DNA from: DASYHS01 sp035998295
Lineage (GTDB): Bacteria > Pseudomonadota > Alphaproteobacteria > Azospirillales > Azospirillaceae
Direction: 5' to 3'
NCBI RefSeq assembly: GCF_035998295.1
Contig: NZ_DASYHS010000174.1
Location: 1 to 39,607 of the forward strand
DNA: 39,607 bases
This document shows, one piece after another, positions 1 to 7,387 of this stretch. The position numbers were made by a program, and so were the translations under genes. The notes below the pieces were generated by a model. The model made no database searches. It saw only the letters and a list, made by a program, of their open reading frames with translations, and was not told the origin of the DNA. How positions within the stretch are numbered: position 1 is the stretch's first letter; each line of letters begins with the position of its first letter.

Positions 1-159
1 GTCTCGCGGCTGCGCGACACGGACGGCGAGCTTCTGGGCGGCATGAGGGCGGAGGCCGCGGTCGCGCGGCGCGAACTGGCGAATCGCCAGTCCATGCTCC
101 GCCGCATGGGCCTGCACGACGTCGCCGACGCGTTGCCGAGAGTATGGCGGCCGGCGTGA
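1..159 (+). CDS. C-terminal end of an unknown protein (partial)
   Basis: An open reading frame enters from the left edge in frame 1 and stops at TGA 157-159, leaving 52 codons. The visible tail is rich in Arg, Ala and Leu, looks helical, and ends in VWRPA. I do not recognise a family. It counts as probable coding sequence because it is open from the edge, has G/C-rich third positions like its neighbours, and ends 23 bases before the next plus-strand gene. It could still be a chance open frame. Confidence 0.4.
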   Translation, partial: VSRLRDTDGELLGGMRAEAAVARRELANRQSMLRRMGLHDVADALPRVWRPA

Positions 160-182
160 CCCGGCGCTAGGTTTCCGCTGCC

Positions 183-689
183 ATGAAGCTCGTCCCCTTC
201 GCCACCGCGCATTTCCCGACGCTCGCCGGCTGGTTCGCGAGCGAGCGCGACGCCGTGCAATGGGGCGGGCCTTGGGTGAGATTCCCCCTGGATGCCGCCC
301 AGCTCGACGCGATGCTCGCGGAGGGCCGGACCCGGCCTGCGAAGCGGCTGTGCTGGATGGCCGAGAAGGACGGCGAGCCCGTCGGGCACGTGCAGCTGGG
401 ATGGGACTGGCGCAACGGCATCGCGCGGGTCTCCCGCGTCGCCGTCGCCCCGCACGCCCGCGGCCGCGGGCTGGCCGCGGACATGGTCGCGCTGGCACTC
501 GACCAGGCGTTCGACCACCCGGAGATCGAGCGCGCCGAGCTCGAAGTCTACAGCTTCAACGCCGCCGCGATCCGCACGTATGAGCGCCTGGGCTTCGTCC
601 GGGAGGGCGTTCGCCGGTCCTCCGCGCGCGTCGGCACCGAACGCTGGGACACGGTGATGATGGCGCTGCTGTGCGCGGAACGGCCATAG
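183..689 (+). CDS. GNAT-family N-acetyltransferase
   Basis: This 168-residue protein has the GNAT fold pattern. The acetyl-CoA pyrophosphate-binding loop appears as VAVAPHARGRGLAADM at about residues 88-103, with the Q/R-x-x-G-x-G/A signature as ARGRGLA. Near the C terminus, FNAAAIRTYERLGFVREG is the usual beta6-alpha4 segment of RimJ/RimL-like enzymes. The length is normal for a single-domain GNAT. Such enzymes move an acetyl group from acetyl-CoA to an amine on a protein, antibiotic or metabolite; the substrate cannot be read from sequence. The first ATG is used although no strong ribosome-binding site precedes it. The gene converges on lolD with only 6 bases between the two stop codons. 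Confidence 0.85.
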   Translation: MKLVPFATAHFPTLAGWFASERDAVQWGGPWVRFPLDAAQLDAMLAEGRTRPAKRLCWMAEKDGEPVGHVQLGWDWRNGIARVSRVAVAPHARGRGLAADMVALALDQAFDHPEIERAELEVYSFNAAAIRTYERLGFVREGVRRSSARVGTERWDTVMMALLCAERP

Positions 690-695
690 CGCCTC

Positions 696-1385
696 TCAGC
701 GCTGGACCACGGCGCCGTCGCGCAGTTCCAGGATCCTGTCCATGCGGTTCGCGATTTCCAGGTTGTGGGTCGCGACCAGGGCGCCGAAGCTGCCGCCGCG
801 CACCAGGCCCTTGAGCACCTCGAACACCTCTCCCGCCGTGTGCGGGTCGAGGTTGCCGGTCGGCTCGTCGGCGATCAGCAGCTTCGGCCGGTTCGCCAGC
901 GCCCGGACGATCGCGACCCGCTGCTGCTCGCCGCCCGACAGCCGCGCCGGGCGATGGCTCGCCCGGCCTGCCAGGCCGACGCCCTCCAGCAGCTCCATGG
1001 CGCGCTCGCGCGCCTGGCGCTTGGGAACCCCCGCGATCATCTGCGGCAGCGTCACGTTCTCCAGCGCGCTGAACTCCGGCAGCAGGTGATGGAACTGGTA
1101 GACGAAGCCGACCGCGGTCCGGCGAAGCTCCGTCCGCTCGCCGTCCGACAGCCGGCCGGCATCCTGCCCGTCGATCACGACGCTGCCGGCGTCGGGCCGC
1201 TCCAGCAGGCCCGCCGTGTGCAGCAGGGTCGACTTGCCGGCCCCCGACGGGCCGACCAGCGCGACCATCTCGCCGGCGTTCACGGTCAGCGATACCCGGC
1301 GGAGCACGTCCAGCGTGCCGCCGGCCTGCCGATAGCTGCGCATGACCCCCTCCAGGGTCATGATCGCGATGCCCCGCTCAGCCAT
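696..1385 (-). CDS. lolD: Lipoprotein-releasing ABC transporter ATPase LolD
   Basis: This 229-residue ABC ATPase drives release of outer-membrane lipoproteins from the inner membrane to the periplasmic carrier LolA. Visible motifs are Walker A GPSGAGKS (about residues 45-52), the Q-loop in VYQFHHLLPEF, the signature LSGGEQQ (149-155), Walker B LLIADEP (169-175) followed by TGNLD, and the switch histidine in VATHN. The long LPEFSALENV stretch is typical of the LolD/MacB branch. The start ATG overlaps the end of the permease gene by 8 bases and has GGAGG nine bases upstream, so the two are probably co-translated. A second in-frame ATG at codon 9 is possible but less likely. Confidence 0.95.
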   Translation of the reverse strand: MAERGIAIMTLEGVMRSYRQAGGTLDVLRRVSLTVNAGEMVALVGPSGAGKSTLLHTAGLLERPDAGSVVIDGQDAGRLSDGERTELRRTAVGFVYQFHHLLPEFSALENVTLPQMIAGVPKRQARERAMELLEGVGLAGRASHRPARLSGGEQQRVAIVRALANRPKLLIADEPTGNLDPHTAGEVFEVLKGLVRGGSFGALVATHNLEIANRMDRILELRDGAVVQR

Positions 1386-2622
1386 AGCGCAGCGCCTCCA
1401 CCGGGTCGAGGGCCGCCGCCCGCCAGGCCGGGTACACGGTGGCGCCGAAAGACAGGCCCAGCGCCATCGCCACCACCTGCACCACCTCGCCCCAGTCGAT
1501 CTCCGCCGGCAGGCGGCTCAGGAAGTAGATCTCGGCCGAGAACAGCTCGGTCCCGGTCAGTCCCTGCAGGAACTGCCGGATCGCTTCGATGTTGTCGGCG
1601 AAGGCGACGCCGAGGACCAGCCCCGCCGTGGTGCCGACGAGCCCGATCGAAGCTCCGCTCAGGAAGAAGATCCGCAGGACCATGCCGCGGGTGGCGCCCA
1701 TGGTGCGCAGGATCGCGATGTCCCTGCCCTTGTCCTTCACCAGCATGATCATGCTGGAGATGATGTTGAAGGCCGCGACCAGGATGATCAGGGTCAGGAT
1801 CAGGAACATCACGTTCCGCTCGACCTGGAGCGCGTTGAAGAAGCTCGCGTTCGTGTCCTGCCAGTCCAGCAGCCTGACCTGCCCGCCGGCCGCGTCGCTC
1901 AGCGGTTCCCGGTACGCCCGGATCTCGCGCGGGGTCTCGACCATCACTTCCAGGTTCGTGACCGCGTCGGGCAGCCGGAAGAAGGTCTGGGCCGCCTCGA
2001 GCGGCATGAAGATGAAGTTGCTGTCGTACTCGAACATGCCGACGTCGAAGATCGCCGCGATCTCGTAGGAGCGCATCCGCGGCACGGTGCCGAAAGCCGA
2101 CGGCGTCCCCTGCGGGCTGATCAGGGTCAGGCTGTCGCCGACCCTCAGCCCCAGGCGCTGCGCCATGCGGATGCCGATCGCGACCCGGTCCTCCTCGAAG
2201 GCGTCCAGGCTGCCGACCGCGATCCGGTCGGCGACCACCGGCCGGGCGCGCAGCGCCTCAGGCGGGATGCCGCGGATCACCGCGCCGGACGCCGCACCTT
2301 GCGCGGTCACCAGCGCCTGGGCCTCGACGGAAGGGGTGACGGACGTCACTCCCGGCACGGCGCGCAGCCGCTCCGCCACCGGCCCGTAATCCGTCAGCGG
2401 TCCCTGGAACGCGGTCACGCTGGCGTGGCCGCCAAGCCCCAGGACACGGCCCAGCAGCTCCGAGCGAAAGCCGTTCATCACCGACATCACGATGATCAGC
2501 GTCGCCACGCCCAGCGCGATGCCCAGCAGCGAGAAGCCTGCGATGACGGAGATGAAGCCTTCCTGACGGCGCGCTCTCAGGTAGCGCATCGCCACCATGC
2601 GCTCGAAGGCGGAGAAGATCAT
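1378..2622 (-). CDS. lolC: Lipoprotein-releasing ABC transporter permease (LolC/LolE family)
   Basis: This is the 414-residue membrane subunit of the Lol complex. The N terminus has the family pattern: a short cytoplasmic segment (AMRYLRARR), the first membrane helix at about residues 23-46, and the VMNGFR motif. A large periplasmic MacB-type domain follows, at about 50-260. Three C-terminal helices form the FtsX-like permease domain (about 270-405), ending in WRAAALDPVEALRYG. Only one permease gene accompanies lolD here, where enteric bacteria have separate lolC and lolE, so it may act as a homodimer, as proposed for the hybrid LolF of other proteobacteria. The ATG has AAGGGA upstream. It lies 37 bases after proS in the same direction. 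Confidence 0.93.
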   Translation of the reverse strand: MIFSAFERMVAMRYLRARRQEGFISVIAGFSLLGIALGVATLIIVMSVMNGFRSELLGRVLGLGGHASVTAFQGPLTDYGPVAERLRAVPGVTSVTPSVEAQALVTAQGAASGAVIRGIPPEALRARPVVADRIAVGSLDAFEEDRVAIGIRMAQRLGLRVGDSLTLISPQGTPSAFGTVPRMRSYEIAAIFDVGMFEYDSNFIFMPLEAAQTFFRLPDAVTNLEVMVETPREIRAYREPLSDAAGGQVRLLDWQDTNASFFNALQVERNVMFLILTLIILVAAFNIISSMIMLVKDKGRDIAILRTMGATRGMVLRIFFLSGASIGLVGTTAGLVLGVAFADNIEAIRQFLQGLTGTELFSAEIYFLSRLPAEIDWGEVVQVVAMALGLSFGATVYPAWRAAALDPVEALRYG

Positions 2623-2659
2623 TGCGTCCCTTCGGTCGGTCTGGTCAGCGAAGGCCGGT

Positions 2660-3973
2660 TCAGCCGGCGAGCCGGGCGAGGGCCGCGTCGGCCGAAAGCT
2701 CGGACCGTTCGCCGGTCGCGCGGCGCTTCAGCTCGACGACGCCGTTCTTCAGCCCGCGCGGGCCGACAGTGAGGTGCCAGGGCAGGCCGATCAGGTCCAT
2801 GTCCGCAAACTTGACGCCCGGGCGCTCGTCGCGGTCGTCGTACAGCACCTCGACCCCGGCGCGCGTCAGCGCCGCGTAGAGGTCGCCGCAGACGCGGTCG
2901 CACTCGGCGTCCCCGCTCTTCAGGTTGATCAGCCCGACCTTGAACGGCGCAACGGCGTCCGGCCAGATGATGCCGGCATCGTCGTGGCTCGCCTCGATGA
3001 TGGCGCCGGCCAGGCGCGACACGCCGATGCCGTAGCTGCCCATCTCGACCGTCACCTGCTCGCCGTCCGGCCCGGCCACGGTGGCCCCCATCGGGGCGGA
3101 ATACTTGGTGCCGAAGTAGAAGATGTGGCCGACCTCGATGCCGCGCGCGCTGACGAGGTCGTCGGCCGGCACCGGGCAGGTGGCCGGGTCGTGCTTCTCG
3201 TCGGTCGCGGCGTAGATCGAGGTGAACCGCTCGAAGAACGGCTGCAGGTCGTCGTCGTGGGCCGGCGCCTGGTTCAGCACGTCGAGGTCCAGCCACGCCT
3301 TGTCGCAGAACACGCCGCTCTCGCCGGTCTCGGCCAGGATGATGAACTCGTGGCTGAGGTCGCCGCCGATCGGCCCGGTATCGGCCTGCATCGGGATCGC
3401 CTTCAGCCCCATCCGGGCGAAGGTCCGCAGATAGGCCAGGAACATCTTCTGGTACGAGCGCCGGGCACCCGCGGCGTCCAGGTCGAAGGAATAGTTGTCC
3501 TTCATCAGGAACTCGCGGCCGCGCATCACGCCGAAGCGGGGCCGGACCTCGTCGCGGAACTTCCACTGGATGTGATAGAGATTCTTCGGCAGGTCGCGGT
3601 AGGTGCGCACCGCGCTCCGGAAGATCTCCGTGATCATCTCCTCGTTGGTCGGTCCGTACAGCATGTCCCGGTCGTGCCGGTCGGTGATGCGCAGCATCTC
3701 CTTGCCGTAGTCGTCGTACCGCCCGCTCTGCCGCCACAGCTCCGCCGGCTGGATCGTCGGCATCAGCAGTTCCTGCGCGCCGGCGGCGTCCTGCTCTTCC
3801 CGCACGATCTGCTCGATCCTGCGCAGCACGCGGTAGCCGAGCGGCAGCCAGGCGTAGATGCCGGCGGAGGTCTGGCGGATCATGCCCGCGCGCAGCATCA
3901 GCCGGTGCGACACGATCTGCGCCTCGGCGGGCGTTTCCTTCAGGGTGGGGAGGAAATAGGCGGACAGCCGCAT
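2660..3973 (-). CDS. proS: Prolyl-tRNA synthetase, short alphaproteobacterial type
   Basis: The enzyme (437 residues) charges tRNA-Pro with proline. Class II motifs are visible: motif 1 around WLPLGYRVLRRIEQ, the TNEEMITE loop, motif 2 FRDEVRPRFGVMRGREF followed by KDNYSFD, and motif 3 GSYGIGVSRLAG. The C-terminal anticodon-binding domain spans about residues 340-437. It lacks the roughly 180-residue YbaK-like editing insertion of the E. coli type, which is normal in alphaproteobacteria. The frame stays open for 83 codons upstream, but MRLSAYFLPTLKE is the conserved N terminus, so ATG 3973 is chosen. It is probably first in a proS-lolC-lolD operon. Confidence 0.95.
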   Translation of the reverse strand: MRLSAYFLPTLKETPAEAQIVSHRLMLRAGMIRQTSAGIYAWLPLGYRVLRRIEQIVREEQDAAGAQELLMPTIQPAELWRQSGRYDDYGKEMLRITDRHDRDMLYGPTNEEMITEIFRSAVRTYRDLPKNLYHIQWKFRDEVRPRFGVMRGREFLMKDNYSFDLDAAGARRSYQKMFLAYLRTFARMGLKAIPMQADTGPIGGDLSHEFIILAETGESGVFCDKAWLDLDVLNQAPAHDDDLQPFFERFTSIYAATDEKHDPATCPVPADDLVSARGIEVGHIFYFGTKYSAPMGATVAGPDGEQVTVEMGSYGIGVSRLAGAIIEASHDDAGIIWPDAVAPFKVGLINLKSGDAECDRVCGDLYAALTRAGVEVLYDDRDERPGVKFADMDLIGLPWHLTVGPRGLKNGVVELKRRATGERSELSADAALARLAG

Positions 3974-4032
3974 AGCGGTTCTCTCGATCACGGTAGGAAG
4001 CGGCCCGCGGGGGCGGTCCGCCGGCGCGCGTG

Positions 4033-4061
4033 ACTGTAGGCAATCGATGGATCGGTGTCCA
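4033..4061 (-). promoter_or_regulatory. Predicted sigma-70-type promoter for proS
   Basis: On the minus strand TGGACA (4061-4056) is followed after 17 bases by TACAGT (4038-4033). These match the -35 and -10 consensus at 5 and 4 of 6 positions. The -35 box abuts the stop codon of the upstream gene, so proS need not depend on readthrough. Predicted by eye only. Confidence 0.5.
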
Positions 4062-4487
4062 TCACGGCGCAATGCGCCGGGTTTGGGACCGGCACGCGGC
4101 GACGAGAGCGTCGCGCCCCTGCGGGTCGAGCCGCCGCCCGTCGACCCTGACCTCGCCCGTGGCCGCGTCGACCTGGACGTCGGCGACGGGCATGACGGTG
4201 TCGGCGAGGGCCGGCTCGTCAAGCGGCGCGACGGTCACCACGAACCGGAAGCGCTGGCGCGGCTCGAAGGGCGGCTCCAGGTCGGCCGGCACCACGGCCC
4301 GGCCGGCGGCGTCCACGCCGGGTACGTAGGCGACGCCGGGATCGGCGACATGGGCGACCACCCGCCCGCAGGCCGTCCGGTCGACCAGGAACGGCGGGAT
4401 CTCCTGCGCGAGGGCCGCCGCGGGCGCAACCACGGCGAACAGGGCCACCGGGAACAGACCCGTGCAGAGAACCATCTTGACGCGCAT
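4062..4487 (-). CDS. Small exported protein of unknown function
   Basis: This 141-residue protein begins with a clear Sec signal peptide: MRVK, a hydrophobic core (LCTGLFPVALFAVVAPAA), then ALA-QE with predicted cleavage after Ala27. The mature part of about 114 residues has two cysteines, Cys40 and Cys132, one near each end, which could form a disulfide in the periplasm. Alternating hydrophobic segments such as RFRFVVTVAPL and VMPVADVQVD suggest a small beta domain. I do not recognise a family. The open frame extends much further upstream antisense to the permease gene, but ATG 4487 with GGAGG six bases before it is the credible start. It is divergent from the permease (96 bases) and ends 88 bases before the proS start codon. 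Confidence 0.75.
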   Translation of the reverse strand: MRVKMVLCTGLFPVALFAVVAPAAALAQEIPPFLVDRTACGRVVAHVADPGVAYVPGVDAAGRAVVPADLEPPFEPRQRFRFVVTVAPLDEPALADTVMPVADVQVDAATGEVRVDGRRLDPQGRDALVAACRSQTRRIAP

Positions 4488-4583
4488 TGCCGCCTCCAGG
4501 TGTTCGACACGCAGGCAAGCATCCCGCCAGCGCGGGAACGGCTCGAGAGAAACCGCCCCAACCCCAAGCCGGAGGCCGCCACC

Positions 4584-5882
4584 ATGCTCGCACGCTACTT
4601 CAAGCTCGCCGAACACGGCACCGACGTCCGGACCGAACTGCTCGCCGGGCTCACGACTTTCCTGACCATGGCCTACATCATCTTCGTGAACCCGTCGATC
4701 CTGGCGGAGGCGGGGATGGACCGGGGCGCGGTCTTCGTGGCGACCTGCCTCGCCGCGGCGCTCGGGACCGCGATCATGGGCCTGTATGCCAATTACCCGA
4801 TCGCGCTGGCCCCGGGCATGGGCCTGAACGCCTATTTCACCTACGGCGTCGTGCTCGGGCTCGGCTACACGTGGCAGGTCGCGCTCGGCGCCGTGTTCAT
4901 CTCGGGCGTGCTGTTCCTGGTGTTGAGCGTGCTGCCCGTCCGCGAGGCGGTCGTCAACGCGATCCCGGCCTCGCTCAAGCTCGCGATCTCGGCGGGCATC
5001 GGCCTGTTCCTCGGCATCATCGCGCTGAACAACGCCGGGATCATCGCCGCCCATCCGGCCACGCTGGTGACGCTCGGCGACGTGACCAGCGTGGAGGCCG
5101 TGCTGGCGGCGCTCGGCTTCTTCGTGATGGTGGCGCTGACCGCGCTGGGCGTACCCGGCGCGGTGATCATCGCGATCCTGGGCGTGGCCGCCACGGGAAT
5201 GCTGCTCGGCGCGTCGGAGTTCGCGGGCGTCTTCTCCGCCCCGCCGAGCCTCGCCCCGACCTTCCTGCAGATGGACCTCGCCGGCGCGTTCACGATCGGC
5301 CTCCTCGCCATCGTGTTCGCCTTCCTGTTCGTCGACCTGTTCGACACCGCCGGCACCCTGGTCGGCGTCTCGAGCCGGGCGGGACTGCTGGACGAGCGCG
5401 GCCGCCTGCCGCGCCTGCGCCAGGCCCTCGTCGCCGACAGCACCGCGACCGCCGCGGGCGCGGCCCTCGGCACCTCGACGGTCACCAGCTACATCGAGAG
5501 CGCGGCCGGGACCAACGCCGGCGGCCGTACCGGCCTGACCGCGGTCACGGTCGCGCTGCTGTTCGTGCTGGCGATCTTCTTCGCGCCGCTGGCGGGCAGC
5601 ATACCGCCTTACGCAACCGCCCCCGCCCTGCTGTTCGTCGCCTGCCTGATGACGCGCGCGCTGACCCAGGTGGACTGGGACGACATCACCGAATACGCGC
5701 CCGCGGTGATCACCGCGATCGCCATGCCGCTGACCTTCTCGATCGCGACCGGCATCGGGTTCGGGTTCATCACCTTCACCGCGGTCAAGCTCCTGACCGG
5801 CCGGGTACGCGAGCTCGGGATCGCGGTCCCGATTCTGGCCGCTCTTTTCGCGGTGCGCTTCGCCTATCTGGCGATCGGCTGA
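4584..5882 (+). CDS. AzgA-type purine permease (NCS2 family, COG2252)
   Basis: This 432-residue inner-membrane protein has 12-14 hydrophobic helices. It carries hallmarks of the AzgA/PbuG branch of nucleobase-cation symporters: ELLAGLTTFLTMAYI with VNPSIL near the N terminus, PGMGLNAYFTY, VDLFDTAGTLVGV, and the ALGTSTVTSYIESAAG segment. These proteins import adenine, guanine or hypoxanthine with protons; which of them it prefers cannot be read from sequence. ATG 4584 has GGAGG eight bases upstream. The leader contains a 6-bp hairpin (TCCCGC/GCGGGA, 4522-4537), but no purine-riboswitch core is seen. There is no same-direction gene next to it, so it is probably monocistronic. Confidence 0.9.
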   Translation: MLARYFKLAEHGTDVRTELLAGLTTFLTMAYIIFVNPSILAEAGMDRGAVFVATCLAAALGTAIMGLYANYPIALAPGMGLNAYFTYGVVLGLGYTWQVALGAVFISGVLFLVLSVLPVREAVVNAIPASLKLAISAGIGLFLGIIALNNAGIIAAHPATLVTLGDVTSVEAVLAALGFFVMVALTALGVPGAVIIAILGVAATGMLLGASEFAGVFSAPPSLAPTFLQMDLAGAFTIGLLAIVFAFLFVDLFDTAGTLVGVSSRAGLLDERGRLPRLRQALVADSTATAAGAALGTSTVTSYIESAAGTNAGGRTGLTAVTVALLFVLAIFFAPLAGSIPPYATAPALLFVACLMTRALTQVDWDDITEYAPAVITAIAMPLTFSIATGIGFGFITFTAVKLLTGRVRELGIAVPILAALFAVRFAYLAIG

Positions 5883-5946
5883 TCCGCGCGAAAAAATTGG
5901 TGACGTGCGCATGTGGATCAATTAAGATCCGGTTTATAAAAAATAG

Positions 5947-6105
5947 ACAGAAAGTGGCCACACCGATGGCGCGGCGTGGCCACTAGTCAGGGAGGAATCG
6001 CCATCTAGGCGCTGGCAAGAGGGGTAACCCTCTCGACACGCAATAATGCTCTTTAGAACTGTGCAAGGCAAGTCGAAACTCGGCTCGCCTTTTCTTTTTG
6101 TCTTT
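5947..6105 (+). ncRNA. Candidate small RNA or structured 3' UTR
   Basis: The AT-rich spacer between the permease and tag lacks a credible ORF but holds a series of plus-strand hairpins. Hairpin 1 pairs AGTGGCCAC (5953-5961) with GTGGCCACT (5976-5984), extended inward by CCG/CGG after one mismatch. Hairpin 2 pairs AGAGGG with CCCTCT around a GTAA (GNRA-type) tetraloop (6018-6033). An intrinsic terminator follows at 6065-6105. A TATAAA box at 5935-5940 could be a -10 element, giving a transcript of about 150 nt, but no good -35 is visible; a 5-bp inverted repeat GGATC/GATCC lies just upstream. It could instead be the processed 3' UTR of the permease mRNA. It does not match 6S, SRP or tmRNA patterns I know. 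Confidence 0.4.
6065..6105 (+). terminator. Rho-independent terminator
   Basis: AAGGC (6065-6069) pairs with GCCTT (6087-6091), and after one A-C mismatch AGTCG pairs with CGGCT around a 5-base loop. A T-rich tail (6092-6105) follows directly. It works only in the plus direction, 183 bases after the permease stop. Confidence 0.7.
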
Positions 6106-6162
6106 ACGTTTAAGGCAAAATATTCAGGGAATTTTCCTCAATCACTTGCAGCCCTGCTTGCC

Positions 6163-6726
6163 TCAATACTCCCGGAACCCCCCGGCGACCGCTTCCATCC
6201 AGGGGGGACGCAGGGCCGTGATCCGGTCCTGGACCGGGCAGCCGGCGTGATGCGCACCCGGCAGGTAGCCGAGGCTCATCAGGAACTCGCCGACGATCTC
6301 CCCGCCGACGAATCGGAAGTTCCGTTTGAACAAGGCGAGCCACTGCGCCTTGCCGAGCGGATGGTGGGCGCGAAGCCAGCCGTCGAAGCCGCCGTGGGTG
6401 TCCCGCAGCGCGCGGACCCTCCGCGCGTTCTCGATCGCGGCGTCGATCTTCAGGCGATTGCGGATGATCCCCGGGTCCGCCAGCAGCCGCTGCCGGTCCT
6501 CCTCGCCGTAGCCGGCGACCCGATCGACGTCGAACCCGTCATAGGCGGCGCGGAACGCCGCGCGCTTCTTGAGGATCGTCAGCCAGGACAGGCCGGCCTG
6601 GTTGATCTCCATCACCAGCCGCTCGAACAGCACCCGCTCGTCGCCGCTGGGAAAGCCGTATTCCAGGTCGTGATAGGGCTCGTGCCACTCGTGGCCGCGC
6701 GCCGCCTCGCAATAGGTGGACGTCAT
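6163..6726 (-). CDS. tag: DNA-3-methyladenine glycosylase I
   Basis: This 187-residue base-excision repair enzyme removes 3-methyladenine from alkylated DNA. The family zinc snap is recognisable: Cys6 and His19 near the N terminus, and the GAHHAGCPVQ motif near the C terminus. The substrate pocket region MEINQAGLSWLTILKKR, the IIRNRLKIDAAIENAR helix-hairpin segment and FKRNFRFVGGEIVGEFLMSLGY match Tag proteins well. ATG 6726 overlaps the TGA of the preceding membrane-protein gene (ATGA), implying translational coupling. It is the last gene of the long nuo-to-tag array. No strong minus-strand terminator follows. Confidence 0.93.
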   Translation of the reverse strand: MTSTYCEAARGHEWHEPYHDLEYGFPSGDERVLFERLVMEINQAGLSWLTILKKRAAFRAAYDGFDVDRVAGYGEEDRQRLLADPGIIRNRLKIDAAIENARRVRALRDTHGGFDGWLRAHHPLGKAQWLALFKRNFRFVGGEIVGEFLMSLGYLPGAHHAGCPVQDRITALRPPWMEAVAGGFREY

Positions 6727-6971
6727 CTCCCGTCGAACAGCTCCCTGAACGTGTGGCCACCCAGGCTCATGAAGGCCCAGAACCCCAGGAATATGACGCC
6801 CGACACCAGCGTCGTCGCGAGGAACTTCATCAGGAGCCGCGGATTCTCCGGCGCGCTGTCGGCCGTCCCGGGCGCCGGCCGCTCCGACGGGCGGGAACCC
6901 CAGGGCAGCACGGCGAACAGCACCGTCCACCAGATCACGAAATAGACCGCGATGCCGGTAGCCAGGGTCAT
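6723..6971 (-). CDS. DUF1467 family small membrane protein
   Basis: This 82-residue protein has two predicted membrane helices, at about residues 3-23 (IAVYFVIWWTVLFAVLPWG) and 49-70 (FLATTLVSGVIFLGFWAFM), joined by a hydrophilic Pro-rich loop. The WWTVLFAVLPWG segment is typical of DUF1467, a family without known function found mostly in alphaproteobacteria, often beside methylmalonyl-CoA epimerase. It overlaps mce upstream and tag downstream by ATGA junctions, so its translation is probably coupled to both. Confidence 0.85.
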   Translation of the reverse strand: MTLATGIAVYFVIWWTVLFAVLPWGSRPSERPAPGTADSAPENPRLLMKFLATTLVSGVIFLGFWAFMSLGGHTFRELFDGR

Positions 6972-7372
6972 GCCTGCTCGATCTCCACGAGCGTGCCGAG
7001 GCAGTCCTTCGGATGCAGGAACAGGACGGGCTTGCCATGCGCGCCGATCCTGGGTTCGCCGTCGCCGAGCACCCGCAGCCCGTCCGCCTTCAGCCGGTCG
7101 CGCGCGGCCAGGATGTCGTCCACCTCGTAGCAGACGTGGTGGATGCCGCCCGCGGGGTTGGAGGCCAGGAACTTCGCGATCGGCGAGCCCTCGCCCAGCG
7201 GGTGGAGCAACTCGATCTTGGTGTTGGGCAACTCGACGAAGACGGTCGTGACCCCGTGTTCGGGAAGGTCGACAGGGGCCGACACGCTGGCCCCGAGCGT
7301 GTCCCGGTACAGCGCCGTCGCCGGCCCGAGATCGGGCACGACGATTGCCACGTGGTTGAGCCTGCCAATCAT
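6968..7372 (-). CDS. mce: Methylmalonyl-CoA epimerase
   Basis: This 134-residue vicinal-oxygen-chelate protein interconverts (S)- and (R)-methylmalonyl-CoA, linking propionyl-CoA carboxylation to methylmalonyl-CoA mutase and the TCA cycle. It starts with the conserved LNHVAIVVPDL (metal-ligand His). It also shows VFVELPNTKIELLHPLGE (metal-binding Glu/His strand), GGIHHVCYEVDD (second-half His) and LFLHPKDCLGTLVEIEQ (C-terminal Glu). Length is normal. It lies 15 bases after rnj. The carboxylase and mutase genes are not in this window. Confidence 0.95.
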   Translation of the reverse strand: MIGRLNHVAIVVPDLGPATALYRDTLGASVSAPVDLPEHGVTTVFVELPNTKIELLHPLGEGSPIAKFLASNPAGGIHHVCYEVDDILAARDRLKADGLRVLGDGEPRIGAHGKPVLFLHPKDCLGTLVEIEQA

Positions 7373-7387
7373 CGCTCCTGCCCTCCT

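Noticed and set aside
1342..2772. Long plus-strand open frame antisense to lolC
   Set aside because: It is a GC-rich shadow frame with His/Arg/Asp-heavy composition and no domain, and the minus-strand LolC match is unambiguous. The same applies to long antisense frames over proS, rnj, nuo, lon and nnr.
4500..4583. Purine riboswitch in the permease leader
   Set aside because: Only a 6-bp hairpin is present; the conserved three-way-junction core and loop motifs of purine riboswitches are absent.
5883..6105. 6S RNA, SRP RNA or tmRNA in the permease-tag spacer
   Set aside because: No long closed rod with central bubble, no SRP tetraloop domain and no tRNA-like ends; the three separate hairpins fit none of them.
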